Source of the DNA: Flammeovirga sp. EKP202
GTDB taxonomy: Bacteria; Bacteroidota; Bacteroidia; Cytophagales; Flammeovirgaceae
Direction of reading: 5' to 3'
Assembly: GCF_014534745.1 (NCBI RefSeq)
Contig: NZ_JACVVP010000004.1
Span: forward strand, 176,743 to 240,742
Length of the DNA stretch: 64,000 bases
Of the stretch, positions 8,569 through 17,563 are shown one piece after another. A model generated the notes under the pieces. That model did no database searches and was not told the DNA's origin. It worked only from the letters and a program-made list of their open reading frames with translations. How positions within the stretch are numbered: the stretch's first letter is position 1; the number at the start of each line of letters is the position of its first letter. A program made the position numbers and the translations under genes.

Positions 8569-10035
8569 TTACTTTAAATTATTGATAACCTCCAATTTTA
8601 ATTCATATAAGCCTTTTTCAAGCCCTACAGGGTATTCGTGTGGATTATAAAAACGCTTGATACTATTGTCAAATCGGCTTAATTCGGTTAAAGTTTTTTC
8701 TTTTGAAGTATGAATACTAGGTTTTTCATACACTAATTTTCCTCCATCGAAAATTTGAATCAATAAGTCTTCTCCTTGGTCTTTTTCAGTGATTTTTTTC
8801 GATCGAATACCATTATTAGGATCGATTAATGTACAATTTTCACTCATCGAAAATTCTTCATTGTAAATACCATCAGCACTATATTTCCCTTTATCATCTC
8901 TAAATCGTCTAATTTGTAATATTCCGGGTGTTGAAATTTTATTGACCTGTTCCGATAATTTTACTTTGTAATCGAATTGCCCTTTCTCATTTTCAATTGC
9001 TCCAAGCTTATAGACACCTCCTAATGCAGGTTGATCATATGCCGTTACAAGTTTAGTACCTACTCCCCAAACATTAATTTTTGCATCTTGTTCTTTTTTT
9101 AAGTTGTTGATCAAATATTCATCTAAGTCATTACTTGCTACAATATTAGCTTTTGGGAATCCGCCATCATCCAAAAGCTTTCTAGCTTCTATACTTAAAT
9201 AGGACAAATCTCCTGAGTCAAGGCGGATACCTATCATTTCATATCCTTTTTCTCTTAATTCCAATCCCACTTTGATGGCTTTTTTTACACCTTCTAGGGT
9301 GTTGTAGGTGTCAACTAGAAAAATGCAATTTGTAGGCATTGCTTCAGCATAAGCTTTAAATGCTTTTAATTCATCATCATATGACATTATCCACGAGTGT
9401 GCATGAGTTCCTTTAACAGGAATATCCAACAATTTTGCAGCTAATACATTTGAAGTAGCATCAAAACCACCAATATAAGCCGCTCTTGTAGCCGCAATTC
9501 CCCCGTCTATACCTTGTGCTCTCCTTAATCCAAATTCTAACAAAGTATCCTCTTGAGCAGCTATTCTTAATCGGGCCGCTTTAGTAGCAATTAATGTTTG
9601 GAAATTGACAATGTTTAAAATAGCCGTTTCTAATAACTGACACTCAATTAAATTACCTTCCACTCTTATAAACGGTTCATTTGGGAAAATTGCTCTTCCT
9701 TCTTCAACAGCGTAAACATTCACGGATAGTTTAAGGTTGGACAAATAATCTAAAAACCCTTTTTCAAATAATGGTTGATCATTATTGTCCTTTTGTTGAG
9801 CAAGAAAAGCAATATCATCGGGAGTGAATTCAAACTGATTGATGTAATCTATCACATATCCTAAGCCTGCACAAATTGCATAACCGCCTTTAAAAGGAGC
9901 TTTTCTAAAGTATCCATGGAAAACGGCTTTTTGTTCACCTTTACCTTGCTTCCAATACCCATAAGCCATGGTGATTTGATAGAAATCGGTCAATAAAGTC
10001 AGTGATGTTTTGTATAAGTCTTTTGAAATATTCAT
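8569..10035 (-). CDS. pncB: Nicotinate phosphoribosyltransferase
   Basis: 488 aa, matching the long bacterial/eukaryotic type. The enzyme makes nicotinate mononucleotide from nicotinate and PRPP with ATP hydrolysis, in NAD salvage. Seen: LLTDFYQITMAYGYW at the N-terminus, EFGLRRAQG, the regulatory-histidine region KGTHAHSWIMSY, and the phosphoribosyl-binding GIRLDSGDL followed by IVASNDLDEY. It appears monocistronic; no clear -7 box was found upstream on the minus strand. Confidence 0.95.
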   Translation of the reverse strand: MNISKDLYKTSLTLLTDFYQITMAYGYWKQGKGEQKAVFHGYFRKAPFKGGYAICAGLGYVIDYINQFEFTPDDIAFLAQQKDNNDQPLFEKGFLDYLSNLKLSVNVYAVEEGRAIFPNEPFIRVEGNLIECQLLETAILNIVNFQTLIATKAARLRIAAQEDTLLEFGLRRAQGIDGGIAATRAAYIGGFDATSNVLAAKLLDIPVKGTHAHSWIMSYDDELKAFKAYAEAMPTNCIFLVDTYNTLEGVKKAIKVGLELREKGYEMIGIRLDSGDLSYLSIEARKLLDDGGFPKANIVASNDLDEYLINNLKKEQDAKINVWGVGTKLVTAYDQPALGGVYKLGAIENEKGQFDYKVKLSEQVNKISTPGILQIRRFRDDKGKYSADGIYNEEFSMSENCTLIDPNNGIRSKKITEKDQGEDLLIQIFDGGKLVYEKPSIHTSKEKTLTELSRFDNSIKRFYNPHEYPVGLEKGLYELKLEVINNLK

Positions 10036-10112
10036 TTGTGCATGATTTTTATACTAAAGAAAAATGAATTTACGTTTCTTTTTTGAGTGATAAAATAACA
10101 TAAGTTTTTAAG

Positions 10113-10120
10113 TACATTTG
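10113..10120 (+). promoter_or_regulatory. Candidate -7 box for the GAF membrane protein gene
   Basis: TACATTTG matches TAnnTTTG and lies 81 bp before the ATG at 10201. The nearest TTG (10083-10085) is 27 bp upstream, so the -33 element is poor. Confidence 0.35.
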
Positions 10121-10200
10121 TTACAGGAACTTTTTATTTTATGAAATGAGCGAAGAGAAGAGGGGAAGCGAACTATAGCAGAGCGTTTAATTTTTAATAT

Positions 10201-11565
10201 ATGAACATTTTTCAGCAGATATTTTCAATAGGTTTAGATAAAAATATTCAAGGGATTACAAGAGAGAAGGTGATCACATCCAATCAGTTTGCCTTTTACC
10301 TGACCTTTTTTCAGATGTTTTATCTTATACTTTCGATCATGAAAGCCCCTGTACTAATGCAGTGGCCATTGATGGGTATTCTGGGAAATTTGGTTGTACT
10401 TACTTTGAACCACCTTCGATTATTTCAGGTATCAAGGGTGATTTTATGTTTAGTACCAATGAGTATCGTAATCATCTATAATTCTTATCTAACACCTGAG
10501 GGGGCAAACCCTCGTACATCAGGATTTATTGTTGCAATGGTTCACTTATTGATTCCATTCTTAATTTTTGATGTTAGAGAGAAAAAATTTCAATGGTCCT
10601 TATTTATTATTTTGGCAGGTTTCTTATTGTCAATGTTCAAATTACAAGATGTTCTGAACGACCCATTGATTGACTACGATACACTTTACGCCCCAAATTC
10701 CACTCGTGGAGCTTATTTAGGTTTGTTAGGTATGGGTATTCTGATGCTGTTAATGCAGAGAGAAAGAATGAGTTACCGTTTAGAGTCTGAACGATTAAAC
10801 CGCGAGAGCATTGCAAGAAATATAGAGCTTGAAAAATCAGATAAAGAACTTCGTGAAGTGTTGGAGAAAGTTCAGATTACAAAAATAGAAGATGAACAAA
10901 GAACTTGGACCACACAACGACTTGCAGAGTTTAATGATTTAACGAGAACGGTAGAAAACTTAGACGATCTTATTGATCATTCGACAAGCTTCTTGGCTAA
11001 AGTTTTAGATTTGAATCAGGTTGCTGTTTTCTCAAGAGTAGAAGACAAAGAAAGAGGGGATTACCTGAGGAGGCAGTCTGTTTATGCTTATGATCGTAAA
11101 AAATATTTGAACTCAAATAAAATAGAACAAGGCGAAGGTCTCATAGGTCAATGCTTCTTGGAAAAAAAACCTATTGTATTAGAAGATGTTCCATCAGGTT
11201 ATTTGAATATCAGTTCTGGCCTTGGAGATATTACCGCTTCATTTGTGGCTATCTATCCTTTAAAAGCTTATGATAAGGTCGAAGGGGTCATAGAAATAGC
11301 TAGTTTTAAAGTTCTCGAAAAATATAAATTAGAATTCCTTTCTAGAGTTTGTGAAAGTCTAGCGATCACCATTTTAAATAAACTTGCATCCGAAAAACTA
11401 AAAGAATTGCTTGCGATATCACAACAGCAGGCAGAACAAATGAGGTCACAAGAAGAGGAGATGAGACAAAACCTAGAAGAGATGCAAGCAACTCAGGAGG
11501 AAATGAAGAGAAATGAGGACTTTTATCAAACTGAATTAAGTAGAATTCGAAAACAAGGAGAGTAA
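10201..11565 (+). CDS. Membrane-anchored GAF-domain sensory protein
   Basis: 454 aa. Residues ~25-190 contain about six hydrophobic segments, probably a membrane sensor. A coiled coil (~190-240) leads into a GAF domain (~245-395; note EQGEGLIGQCFLEKKPIVLEDVP and the closing VEGVIEIASF). The end is a Gln/Glu/Met-rich coiled coil (EEEMRQNLEEMQATQEEMK) that in Cytophagia sensors usually connects to a PAS, kinase or methyl-accepting module. Here the protein stops right after it, with no kinase, cyclase or phosphatase. It may signal by binding a partner. The ligand is unknown. Confidence 0.8.
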   Translation: MNIFQQIFSIGLDKNIQGITREKVITSNQFAFYLTFFQMFYLILSIMKAPVLMQWPLMGILGNLVVLTLNHLRLFQVSRVILCLVPMSIVIIYNSYLTPEGANPRTSGFIVAMVHLLIPFLIFDVREKKFQWSLFIILAGFLLSMFKLQDVLNDPLIDYDTLYAPNSTRGAYLGLLGMGILMLLMQRERMSYRLESERLNRESIARNIELEKSDKELREVLEKVQITKIEDEQRTWTTQRLAEFNDLTRTVENLDDLIDHSTSFLAKVLDLNQVAVFSRVEDKERGDYLRRQSVYAYDRKKYLNSNKIEQGEGLIGQCFLEKKPIVLEDVPSGYLNISSGLGDITASFVAIYPLKAYDKVEGVIEIASFKVLEKYKLEFLSRVCESLAITILNKLASEKLKELLAISQQQAEQMRSQEEEMRQNLEEMQATQEEMKRNEDFYQTELSRIRKQGE

Positions 11566-11625
11566 TTAAAGTATCTAAAAATCAGTAACTTATAATTTTA
11601 ATTTGTAATTACTCGCCTATTACTC

Positions 11626-11655
11626 TTGTAGATTGGTAGAGTTTATATACTTTTG
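11626..11655 (+). promoter_or_regulatory. Near-perfect Bacteroidota promoter
   Basis: TTG (11626-11628), a 19-bp spacer, then TACTTTTG (11648-11655) fit the TTG-N19-TAnnTTTG consensus of primary-sigma promoters in Bacteroidota. Expected leader to the ATG at 11731 is about 70 nt. Confidence 0.7.
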
Positions 11656-11730
11656 TATTGTCAAGACGATAAAAACATACTTTTTTTTTTAGTCAGACTC
11701 TTTCAATTATAATCTTTAAAAATTAATCCA

Positions 11731-12237
11731 ATGAGCGTAAATTTATACAATGACAATTTAGTACCTGTAGGGGAAAAATTAAGAAATCAACCAATAGGAG
11801 TTGTTTACAGTTCTGAAACTTATGGAGCTGGAGAAACAAAGATGTCTTTATTCTCAAAAGAGCAAAAAGAGCAGTTAGATGCGATTTGTGATAGAATTTT
11901 GATGAATTTAACAGCTAATCCTGACCGAATGTATAGAATCTCATTGGAAGGTAGAGGTCAAGCTTCAGGTGAAGCAGATGATCGTAATTTAAAGTTAGCA
12001 TCATTGAGAGGTAAGTACATGAGAGATGCAGCTTACAAGTATATGTTAAGTTATGAGAAAGGTGGTCAAACTATCGCTTCTTTCGTCTTATCAGGTCAAT
12101 TGACACTAAGAGTAATTGATATTAAACCTTTCTACGATGTAGACAAAGGAAGAATTCTTTGGGCAGATGGAATTGCTGGAGATGCAACATATCAAAGATC
12201 GAAATTAAATGTATATTATGAGTCCAAGTTGAGGTAA
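11731..12237 (+). CDS. Conserved-looking cytoplasmic protein of unknown function
   Basis: 168 aa, no signal peptide or membrane segment, balanced charge. I do not recognise the family. The stretch RISLEGRGQASGEADDRNLK followed by LASLRGKYMRDAA, and the ending YQRSKLNVYYE, recall the spacing of OmpA-like peptidoglycan-binding domains (GxTDxxG...N..LS..RA...V), but the match is weak and a secretion signal is missing. It has its own consensus promoter and a strong terminator, so it is an independently and probably well expressed single gene. Confidence 0.75.
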   Translation: MSVNLYNDNLVPVGEKLRNQPIGVVYSSETYGAGETKMSLFSKEQKEQLDAICDRILMNLTANPDRMYRISLEGRGQASGEADDRNLKLASLRGKYMRDAAYKYMLSYEKGGQTIASFVLSGQLTLRVIDIKPFYDVDKGRILWADGIAGDATYQRSKLNVYYESKLR

Positions 12238-12269
12238 CAACTGACTTGGATTTTGAAAGGTTATATATA

Positions 12270-12310
12270 AATAGGGCTACATTCTTTATTGAATGTAGCC
12301 CTATTTTTTT
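12270..12310 (+). terminator. Intrinsic terminator
   Basis: AATAGGGCTACATTC pairs perfectly with GAATGTAGCCCTATT around a 6-nt loop, followed by seven Ts; ends the 168-aa gene. Confidence 0.9.
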
Positions 12311-12378
12311 GCAAAAGTTGCAATGATGATACTGACCTAGAAATTAACCATTAACAATTAAAACATCAATTATAATCA

Positions 12379-12792
12379 CTATGATGTCATATGGTATTGT
12401 TCGCCATTCCAAATAACTGATAGACCTCCATTATATTCTGTAATGGAAACAGATTTTTTGGTATCGTCTTTTTTGTAAAAAGTGATTACACTAGGTGTAT
12501 TCGCATTATACTTTGGTTCATAGCCATGTAAGACTTCTCTGTGTTCAGAACCGCTTTTATCCATGAATTTTAAGACGAGATCTCCAGAAACTTTATCATA
12601 GGAAATACTAACATTTACTTCAGAAGAATGTCTAAACTCGACGATATAGAGTTGAATTTTGTCCTCAAATTTTCCACCTTCAGTATAAAAGCTAGCGAGT
12701 AGGGGATAGTTGTCGTTTTGAACCTGTGCAAATGAATTGTAAGAGATGAAGAGTAAAGTAAAAAGTAAACTCTTTTGTAGTAATTGTTTCAT
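12379..12792 (-). CDS. Small secreted protein of unknown function
   Basis: 137 aa with a signal peptide (hydrophobic residues ~8-22, cleavage after NSFAQ). The mature domain of ~115 residues is strand-rich (LYIVEFRHSSEVNVSISYD, LVLKFMDKSGSEHREVL) and ends with the strand SVIWNGEQYHM. No lipobox, no cysteine pattern, no known motif. Probably periplasmic or surface-associated. It is convergent with the preceding gene. Confidence 0.7.
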   Translation of the reverse strand: MKQLLQKSLLFTLLFISYNSFAQVQNDNYPLLASFYTEGGKFEDKIQLYIVEFRHSSEVNVSISYDKVSGDLVLKFMDKSGSEHREVLHGYEPKYNANTPSVITFYKKDDTKKSVSITEYNGGLSVIWNGEQYHMTS

Positions 12793-12996
12793 GTAAGGGG
12801 TGTTTAATTGTATTGTTGTGCAGATAAAAATAGTAAATACTTATTAAAAAGACTATTAACTTTACCTTAAGTGATGTACTGTATTTCGAAATTACTAAGA
12901 AAAATCTTCTTATTATTTTGTAGAATTGTAATTACTTACACTTTTTCAGGGACAATCTAGTATTGTCACAATATTTAATATTACACCTCAAGCACA

Positions 12997-13569
12997 ATGA
13001 CAAATAGAAACTTCAGTCTATCTCATCGCCTACTTCACTGGCTGATAGCATTTACGATGCTCTTTATTTTGATGACGATTTTCCTTCGAGAAAATTGGAT
13101 GAGCAAGTACTATATGCGTGATGTAATTCTAAACTATTTAGGAACATTCGATATCGAAATCACAAAAGATCAAGCTATGAAAGTTGCCAAAGCTATTCGT
13201 GGTAACATGTGGCAGTGGCACATCAATGCAGGCTATCTATTGATTGGTCTTTATGTATTAAGACTTCTCACGAATGCAAAAGAAAAAGGAATAAAGCTAA
13301 ACTTCCTGTCTTCAAATGATATGACTGGCAGAGAAAAAGTAGAAGGATGGGTTTATTTCATTTTTTATGTTTGTATCGCTGGTTCTTTGATCACGGGAAT
13401 GAGCTTAATTTATGATATTGGAGATCATGAATTAATGGAGGATATGCATAAGCTATCACTTTATTATTTAGTGAGTTTTATCGTGATTCACTTCTTTGGT
13501 ATTGTTGTGGGTGAATTGAGAGATAAGAAAAACATTGTCTCTAAAATGATTCACGGTAAAAACAACTAA
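12997..13569 (+). CDS. Cytochrome b561 / YceJ-type b-type cytochrome
   Basis: 190 aa with four hydrophobic helices. The paired histidines of a heme-b bundle are present: SHRLLHW in helix 1, WQWHINAG in helix 2, and HKLSLYY plus VIHFFG in helices 3-4. This is the pattern of the bacterial cytochrome b561/Ni-Fe hydrogenase b-subunit family (PF01292), which passes electrons between quinones and periplasmic partners. No hydrogenase or dehydrogenase subunit is adjacent, so the partner is unknown. A 51-aa single-TM gene follows 64 bp downstream with its own promoter. Confidence 0.8.
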   Translation: MTNRNFSLSHRLLHWLIAFTMLFILMTIFLRENWMSKYYMRDVILNYLGTFDIEITKDQAMKVAKAIRGNMWQWHINAGYLLIGLYVLRLLTNAKEKGIKLNFLSSNDMTGREKVEGWVYFIFYVCIAGSLITGMSLIYDIGDHELMEDMHKLSLYYLVSFIVIHFFGIVVGELRDKKNIVSKMIHGKNN

Positions 13570-13576
13570 GAATGAT

Positions 13577-13606
13577 TTGAAAGGTGACTTTCGTCATGTA
13601 TATTTG
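13577..13606 (+). promoter_or_regulatory. Consensus promoter for the 51-aa membrane peptide
   Basis: TTG (13577-13579), 19-bp spacer, TATATTTG (13599-13606): an exact TTG-N19-TAnnTTTG promoter, 27 bp upstream of the ATG at 13634. Confidence 0.7.
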
Positions 13607-13633
13607 TAGTACTCGAACCTAAAATATACCACT

Positions 13634-13789
13634 ATGCAAGGAGAAGGAATAATATATAAGATACTATTTATCATCACTCTGAGTACAGTATTTCCAATGA
13701 TAGGATATTACTTGGACTACAGACATAAACGTAAAATGTTTAGACAGCATCCTTCTCAAAAAGGAAAGTCTGTTCAAGAGAATAAATAA
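13634..13789 (+). CDS. 51-aa single-pass membrane peptide
   Basis: Begins MQGEGIIYKILFIITLSTVF and ends SVQENK. One hydrophobic helix (residues ~6-25) is followed by a strongly basic segment (YRHKRKMFRQ), which by the positive-inside rule puts the C-terminus in the cytoplasm. An exact consensus promoter lies just upstream and a perfect terminator just downstream, so it is very likely a real transcription unit. It could be an accessory peptide of the neighbouring b-type cytochrome, but nothing in its sequence proves that. Confidence 0.6.
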   Translation: MQGEGIIYKILFIITLSTVFPMIGYYLDYRHKRKMFRQHPSQKGKSVQENK

Positions 13790-13809
13790 GGTGACGTAGT
13801 GCACACAAA

Positions 13810-13844
13810 ACAGCCCTGTAACTATTATAAAGTTACAGGGCTGT
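13810..13844. terminator. Bidirectional hairpin terminator
   Basis: A 14-bp stem, ACAGCCCTGTAACT with AGTTACAGGGCTGT, between the small peptide gene and the convergent PAQR gene. Confidence 0.8.
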
Positions 13845-13873
13845 TGTATTTTATGACATGTGTGCTATTGTTT

Positions 13874-14572
13874 CTAGAAGATATAAAGATAATATCCATA
13901 ATATATCAGTCCTGCTCCCACCATTACAAAGATGTGCCAGACCGCATGATTATATCTTAGCTTTCTCCATAAATAAAATGGAACGCCCAGTGTATAAGCT
14001 AAGCCTCCTGCTATAATCCATTGCATACCTTCTCCTAAGGCTTCTAACATTTCAGGAAATACAAAAACACCTACCCATCCCGTTAGTAAATACAGGGTGA
14101 TGGAAACCCATTGGTAGCGGTCTGCAACAATCATTTTGAATATAGTACCAAGAATGGCAATCACCCAAATCACAATGAAAAGTTCAGTTCCACCTTGATG
14201 AGGTATTTCGATCAGACACATAGGCGTGTATGTACCAGCAATGAGCCAATAAATAGCAGAGTGGTCTAAAATGACTAATGTTTTAGTGTAGTTGTCGTCT
14301 GAGTGAAGGTGAAGAAGTGTTGAGCAAGTAAATAAAATGATCATACTTCCTCCAAAAAGGATCGCAGAGATGATGTATTTAGGGTCATTGGCATCTATTT
14401 GATTGAGTAGGATTGCTAATCCCACTGCACTTAGTAGTGCTGCAATACCGTGTGTTATGCTATTGACGACTTCCTCTTCGGGGGTGTCGCGAGGTATTTC
14501 TAGTTCATCTGCGGTAGAGGCTTGGTTAAGTTCGTCGTTTTCTAAAGTGGATGTATAAGAAAGTTTCTTCAT
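13874..14572 (-). CDS. Hemolysin III / PAQR (TrhA-type) membrane protein
   Basis: 232 aa with seven hydrophobic helices. The metal-site motifs of the PAQR/CREST superfamily are present: NSITHGIAA at the start, FTCSTLLHLH in helix 2 (the S...H pair), DHSAIYWLIAGTYTP in the middle, and the final helix with NHAVWHIFVM. Bacterial members are inner-membrane proteins linked to membrane-energetics and fluidity homeostasis; haemolysis is a historical label. The hydrophilic N-terminus (~30 residues, acidic) is a little longer than in typical members. Single gene, convergent with the preceding unit. Confidence 0.88.
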   Translation of the reverse strand: MKKLSYTSTLENDELNQASTADELEIPRDTPEEEVVNSITHGIAALLSAVGLAILLNQIDANDPKYIISAILFGGSMIILFTCSTLLHLHSDDNYTKTLVILDHSAIYWLIAGTYTPMCLIEIPHQGGTELFIVIWVIAILGTIFKMIVADRYQWVSITLYLLTGWVGVFVFPEMLEALGEGMQWIIAGGLAYTLGVPFYLWRKLRYNHAVWHIFVMVGAGLIYYGYYLYIF

Positions 14573-14842
14573 GGGATAATTATATTTATCAGAGATAGGT
14601 TCAGGGTGATGAAATTTAATGCGTCATCTATTAATATTATGACAATTATGTTAGATGAGTAGCCAAAATAATTTTTTAGTATGCACAACAGGTGAATGTT
14701 AATTAAACTTTTTGAATGGGTTATTGGAATTAATATACATAATTTTTCTATCCTAAACAACCTTTTTGTTAATTTGTGAATCGCTAAAAACTCATTTTAG
14801 TTGAATTAAAAAAAATATTAGAAAAATACAATATATAAATAC

Positions 14843-15832
14843 ATGATAGACCATAGATACCTAGCAACAAACCCTTCAATCTGGACTGGAAGAATAGATG
14901 GAGAAACATATGATGTTTTTAGATGGCATCAGAAGGTTCAAGTTGTCAACTTGGAAACGGAAGAGATGCCGACTTTGCAAGAAGGAGAATCAGGGGTAGC
15001 TATTATTGGATTCATGTGCGATGAAGGTGTTAAGAGGAATAATGGTAGAGTAGGTGCATTGGATGGACCTTACGCAATGAGAAAAGTAAGTGCTAACTTG
15101 CCCGTTCATTTCCCTGAATCAGTACATCTTTTGGATCTTGGGAATATTCAATGTGTTGATGAGGACTTAGAAGGTGCTCAGGAAGCTTTGGGTAAAGTGA
15201 TTGAAATGGTCTTGACGAAAGGTTATAGACCACTTGTGTGGGGTGGTGGTCATGAAATCGCTTATGCTCACTATTTAGGGGTCAACGCGTATATGAATAA
15301 AGTACACCCAGGAAAGAGATTAGGTATCATTAATTTCGATGCTCATTTTGATTTAAGAGAGCCGAACCCACTTCCTAGTTCGGGTACGCCTTTCTATCAA
15401 ATAGCTCAAAAGCAACAAGAGCAAAATAAATCGTTCAATTATTTAGTGATTGGTATTCAGAAAAACAGCAATACACAAAAACTTTATGATACGGCTAACG
15501 AACTTAATGTAAAATACATCACCGGTAGAAGATTATCAGAAGCTGACAAAGTGGGAACAACTCATAAGTTGAGTGCCTTTTTGGATAGTGTTGATTTTGT
15601 TTATCAAACTACTTGTATGGATGTGTTTGCAGCACATTATGCTCCAGGTGTAAGTGCATCTGCCTACAATGGGGTTGAGCCTAACCCTACTTTTATGAGA
15701 TTGTTCAAGAAGGTGTACAAAAGTGGTAAAGTCATTTCATCAGACATCGCCGAATTGAACCCACGTTTAGATATTGATAAGCGTACCGCGAAACTTGCAG
15801 CAGCCTTATCATTCGAAATTGTAAAAGCATAA
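14843..15832 (+). CDS. hutG: Formimidoylglutamase (arginase/ureohydrolase family)
   Basis: 329 aa. Ureohydrolases hold a two-manganese centre with motifs GGGHE, DAHxD and SxDxD. Here WGGGHE, NFDAHFDLR and CMDVFAAHYAPGVSA are visible. The SSGTPF segment and the CMDVFAAHYAPG variant point to formimidoylglutamase (histidine degradation: formimino-Glu to Glu plus formamide) rather than arginase or agmatinase. No other hut genes are nearby, so the substrate is a family-based inference. A short hairpin and ung follow. Confidence 0.82.
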   Translation: MIDHRYLATNPSIWTGRIDGETYDVFRWHQKVQVVNLETEEMPTLQEGESGVAIIGFMCDEGVKRNNGRVGALDGPYAMRKVSANLPVHFPESVHLLDLGNIQCVDEDLEGAQEALGKVIEMVLTKGYRPLVWGGGHEIAYAHYLGVNAYMNKVHPGKRLGIINFDAHFDLREPNPLPSSGTPFYQIAQKQQEQNKSFNYLVIGIQKNSNTQKLYDTANELNVKYITGRRLSEADKVGTTHKLSAFLDSVDFVYQTTCMDVFAAHYAPGVSASAYNGVEPNPTFMRLFKKVYKSGKVISSDIAELNPRLDIDKRTAKLAAALSFEIVKA

Positions 15833-15846
15833 ACTATAAATAATAT

Positions 15847-15873
15847 GGAGTTGCCAATAGGTAACTCCCTTTT
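15847..15873 (+). terminator. Weak hairpin between hutG and ung
   Basis: GGAGTTGCC pairs with GGTAACTCC (one G-U) around a 4-nt loop, then CTTTT. It could partly terminate hutG transcripts; ung starts 6 bp later, so it may instead act as an attenuator or fold the ung leader. Confidence 0.45.
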
Positions 15874-15878
15874 CATAT

Positions 15879-16541
15879 ATGGAAGTAAGAATAGAAACAT
15901 CTTGGAAGGATAAACTAAATACGGAGTTTGAACAACCCTACTTTGCAAACCTTGTTCAGTTTGTAAAACAAGAGTATGCCACCAAAACAATTTTCCCTCC
16001 CGCAGGTAAGATTTTTAATGCCTTTGACCACTGTTCTTTTGATAAGGTGAAAGTTGTAATTTTAGGGCAAGACCCTTACCATGGAGAAGGACAAGCCAAT
16101 GGTTTATGCTTTTCTGTCAGTGATGGAATCAAACAACCTCCTTCATTGGTCAATATTTTTAAGGAAATTGAAGCTGATTTAGGTATTCCTAGACCTGCCT
16201 CTGGTAATTTAGAACGTTGGGCAGACCAAGGTGTATTATTATTGAACGCAACTCTTACGGTAGAAGCTCATAAAGCGGGATCGCATCAAAACAAAGGTTG
16301 GGAGCAATTTACAGATGCTGTGATTGAAAAAGTAGCCAATGAAAAAGAAGGTGTAGTATTTTTCCTTTGGGGTTCCTATGCTCAGAAAAAAGGAAGAGTC
16401 ATCGATCCTAAAAAACATCTTATTTTAAAGTCTGTACATCCTTCACCTTTGTCAGCACATAGAGGTTTCTTTGGAAATCAACAATTCCAGCAAGCCAATA
16501 ATTACCTGGAACAACAGGGTAAAACACCAATTAATTGGTAA
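15879..16541 (+). CDS. ung: Uracil-DNA glycosylase, family 1
   Basis: 220 aa, standard length. It removes uracil from DNA to start base-excision repair. The water-activating motif GQDPYHG (Asp65), the uracil-binding LLNATLTVE, and the DNA-intercalating [13 protein letters not shown] loop (catalytic His187) are all intact. The gene may be co-transcribed with hutG, from which it is 46 bp away. A 56-bp palindromic repeat begins at the base after its stop codon. Confidence 0.96.
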   Translation: MEVRIETSWKDKLNTEFEQPYFANLVQFVKQEYATKTIFPPAGKIFNAFDHCSFDKVKVVILGQDPYHGEGQANGLCFSVSDGIKQPPSLVNIFKEIEADLGIPRPASGNLERWADQGVLLLNATLTVEAHKAGSHQNKGWEQFTDAVIEKVANEKEGVVFFLWGSYAQKKGRVIDPKKHLILKSVHPSPLSAHRGFFGNQQFQQANNYLEQQGKTPINW

Positions 16542-16597
16542 TTAAGTACTAAGGCGAAATTATTTAATACTAATTCTATTTTTGACTTAGTACTTAA
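16542..16597. repeat. 56-bp palindromic intergenic repeat (AAGTAC/GTACTT family)
   Basis: Its ends are a perfect 12-bp inverted repeat, TTAAGTACTAAG (16542-16553) and CTTAGTACTTAA (16586-16597). The interior contains TATTTTTG (16577-16584), a -7-like box pointing to ftsX. Interior bases are shared in inverted orientation with the unit at 50710-50767. Confidence 0.65.
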
Positions 16598-16689
16598 CAC
16601 GAACTACTAACTTTTATCGTTGATACATTGTAGGCCATTGAGCCCACAAGTGGAACTTATCCCCTAATTGCAAAATTTTTAATAGACCA

Positions 16690-17553
16690 ATGAAGAAAAA
16701 AATCGTTGGAAGTTATCCTTATACTAACGTACTATTCAGTATCTCAGCAGCATTATTTATGATCGCTCTGTTTGGGCTTTTTGCTATTGGAACTAAAAGA
16801 TTAGCCAATAGACTATCAAGTGGAATAGAGATGCAAGTGATTTTAGACAAGGACATGACAGAGCAGGAGCAAGAAAGCTTAGCCGCTTCGATTCAAAACT
16901 TTTCTTTTGTTTCAAAAGAAGAAGCACCGCAGTTTATCAGTAAAGAATCAGCAGCTGAAATAATGATCGAAACTACAGGTGAAGATTTTGTACGTTTTCT
17001 TGGTGAAAACCCTTTAAGAGATGCTTTTGCTGTACGTGTTGACGTTGGGGTTGAAACAAGTGCCTTGGAAGATGTTAAGTATCAATTGGGGTCTTTAACA
17101 GGAGTTTATGAAGTGGTTTACACTAAAAATATGCTTCAGAATATCAGAGGAAATATGCGAACAATTGGTTTTGTTGTCATTGCGTTATCCTTGATATTTT
17201 TCTCAACGGCTATCATCTTAATCAACAATTCGATTCGATTAGCCCTTTATTCCCAACGATTTTTAATTCGTTCGATGCAACTTGTAGGGGCCACACAAAT
17301 TTTCATTAAACAACCCTTTTTGATCAGAGGAGCAATTCAGGGAGCCATCGGTGGTGGAATTGCTTCATTATGTTTGGCGTTGGTGGCGGCATCAGCAATT
17401 GCCTCCATGCCAGAATTGGTTTATCTGATCTCTTCAAAAGATATTGGGTTTATTTGTATATTAGCGGTCATTTTGGGATCTTTAGTAGTAGTCTCAAGTG
17501 TATACTTTTCAATAAGTAAATATTTAAAGTTAAAGTTAGACGACCTGTATTAA
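16690..17553 (+). CDS. ftsX: Cell-division protein FtsX
   Basis: 287 aa with the FtsX topology: a first TM helix (~residues 15-38), an extracytoplasmic domain (~40-155) with [20 protein letters not shown] and [12 protein letters not shown], then three TM helices in the C-terminal half with [21 protein letters not shown], the coupling region typical of the family. FtsX with the ATPase FtsE controls periplasmic peptidoglycan hydrolases. No ftsE is adjacent, which is usual in this phylum. It sits 10 bp upstream of the SUI1 gene, so the two are probably one operon. A -7 box in the upstream palindromic repeat may be its promoter. Confidence 0.92.
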   Translation: MKKKIVGSYPYTNVLFSISAALFMIALFGLFAIGTKRLANRLSSGIEMQVILDKDMTEQEQESLAASIQNFSFVSKEEAPQFISKESAAEIMIETTGEDFVRFLGENPLRDAFAVRVDVGVETSALEDVKYQLGSLTGVYEVVYTKNMLQNIRGNMRTIGFVVIALSLIFFSTAIILINNSIRLALYSQRFLIRSMQLVGATQIFIKQPFLIRGAIQGAIGGGIASLCLALVAASAIASMPELVYLISSKDIGFICILAVILGSLVVVSSVYFSISKYLKLKLDDLY

Positions 17554-17563
17554 TCGAACAATC

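Noticed and set aside
13874..14572. Hemolysin III as a toxin
   Set aside because: The PAQR metal-site motifs mark a housekeeping membrane protein; the haemolysin name is historical.
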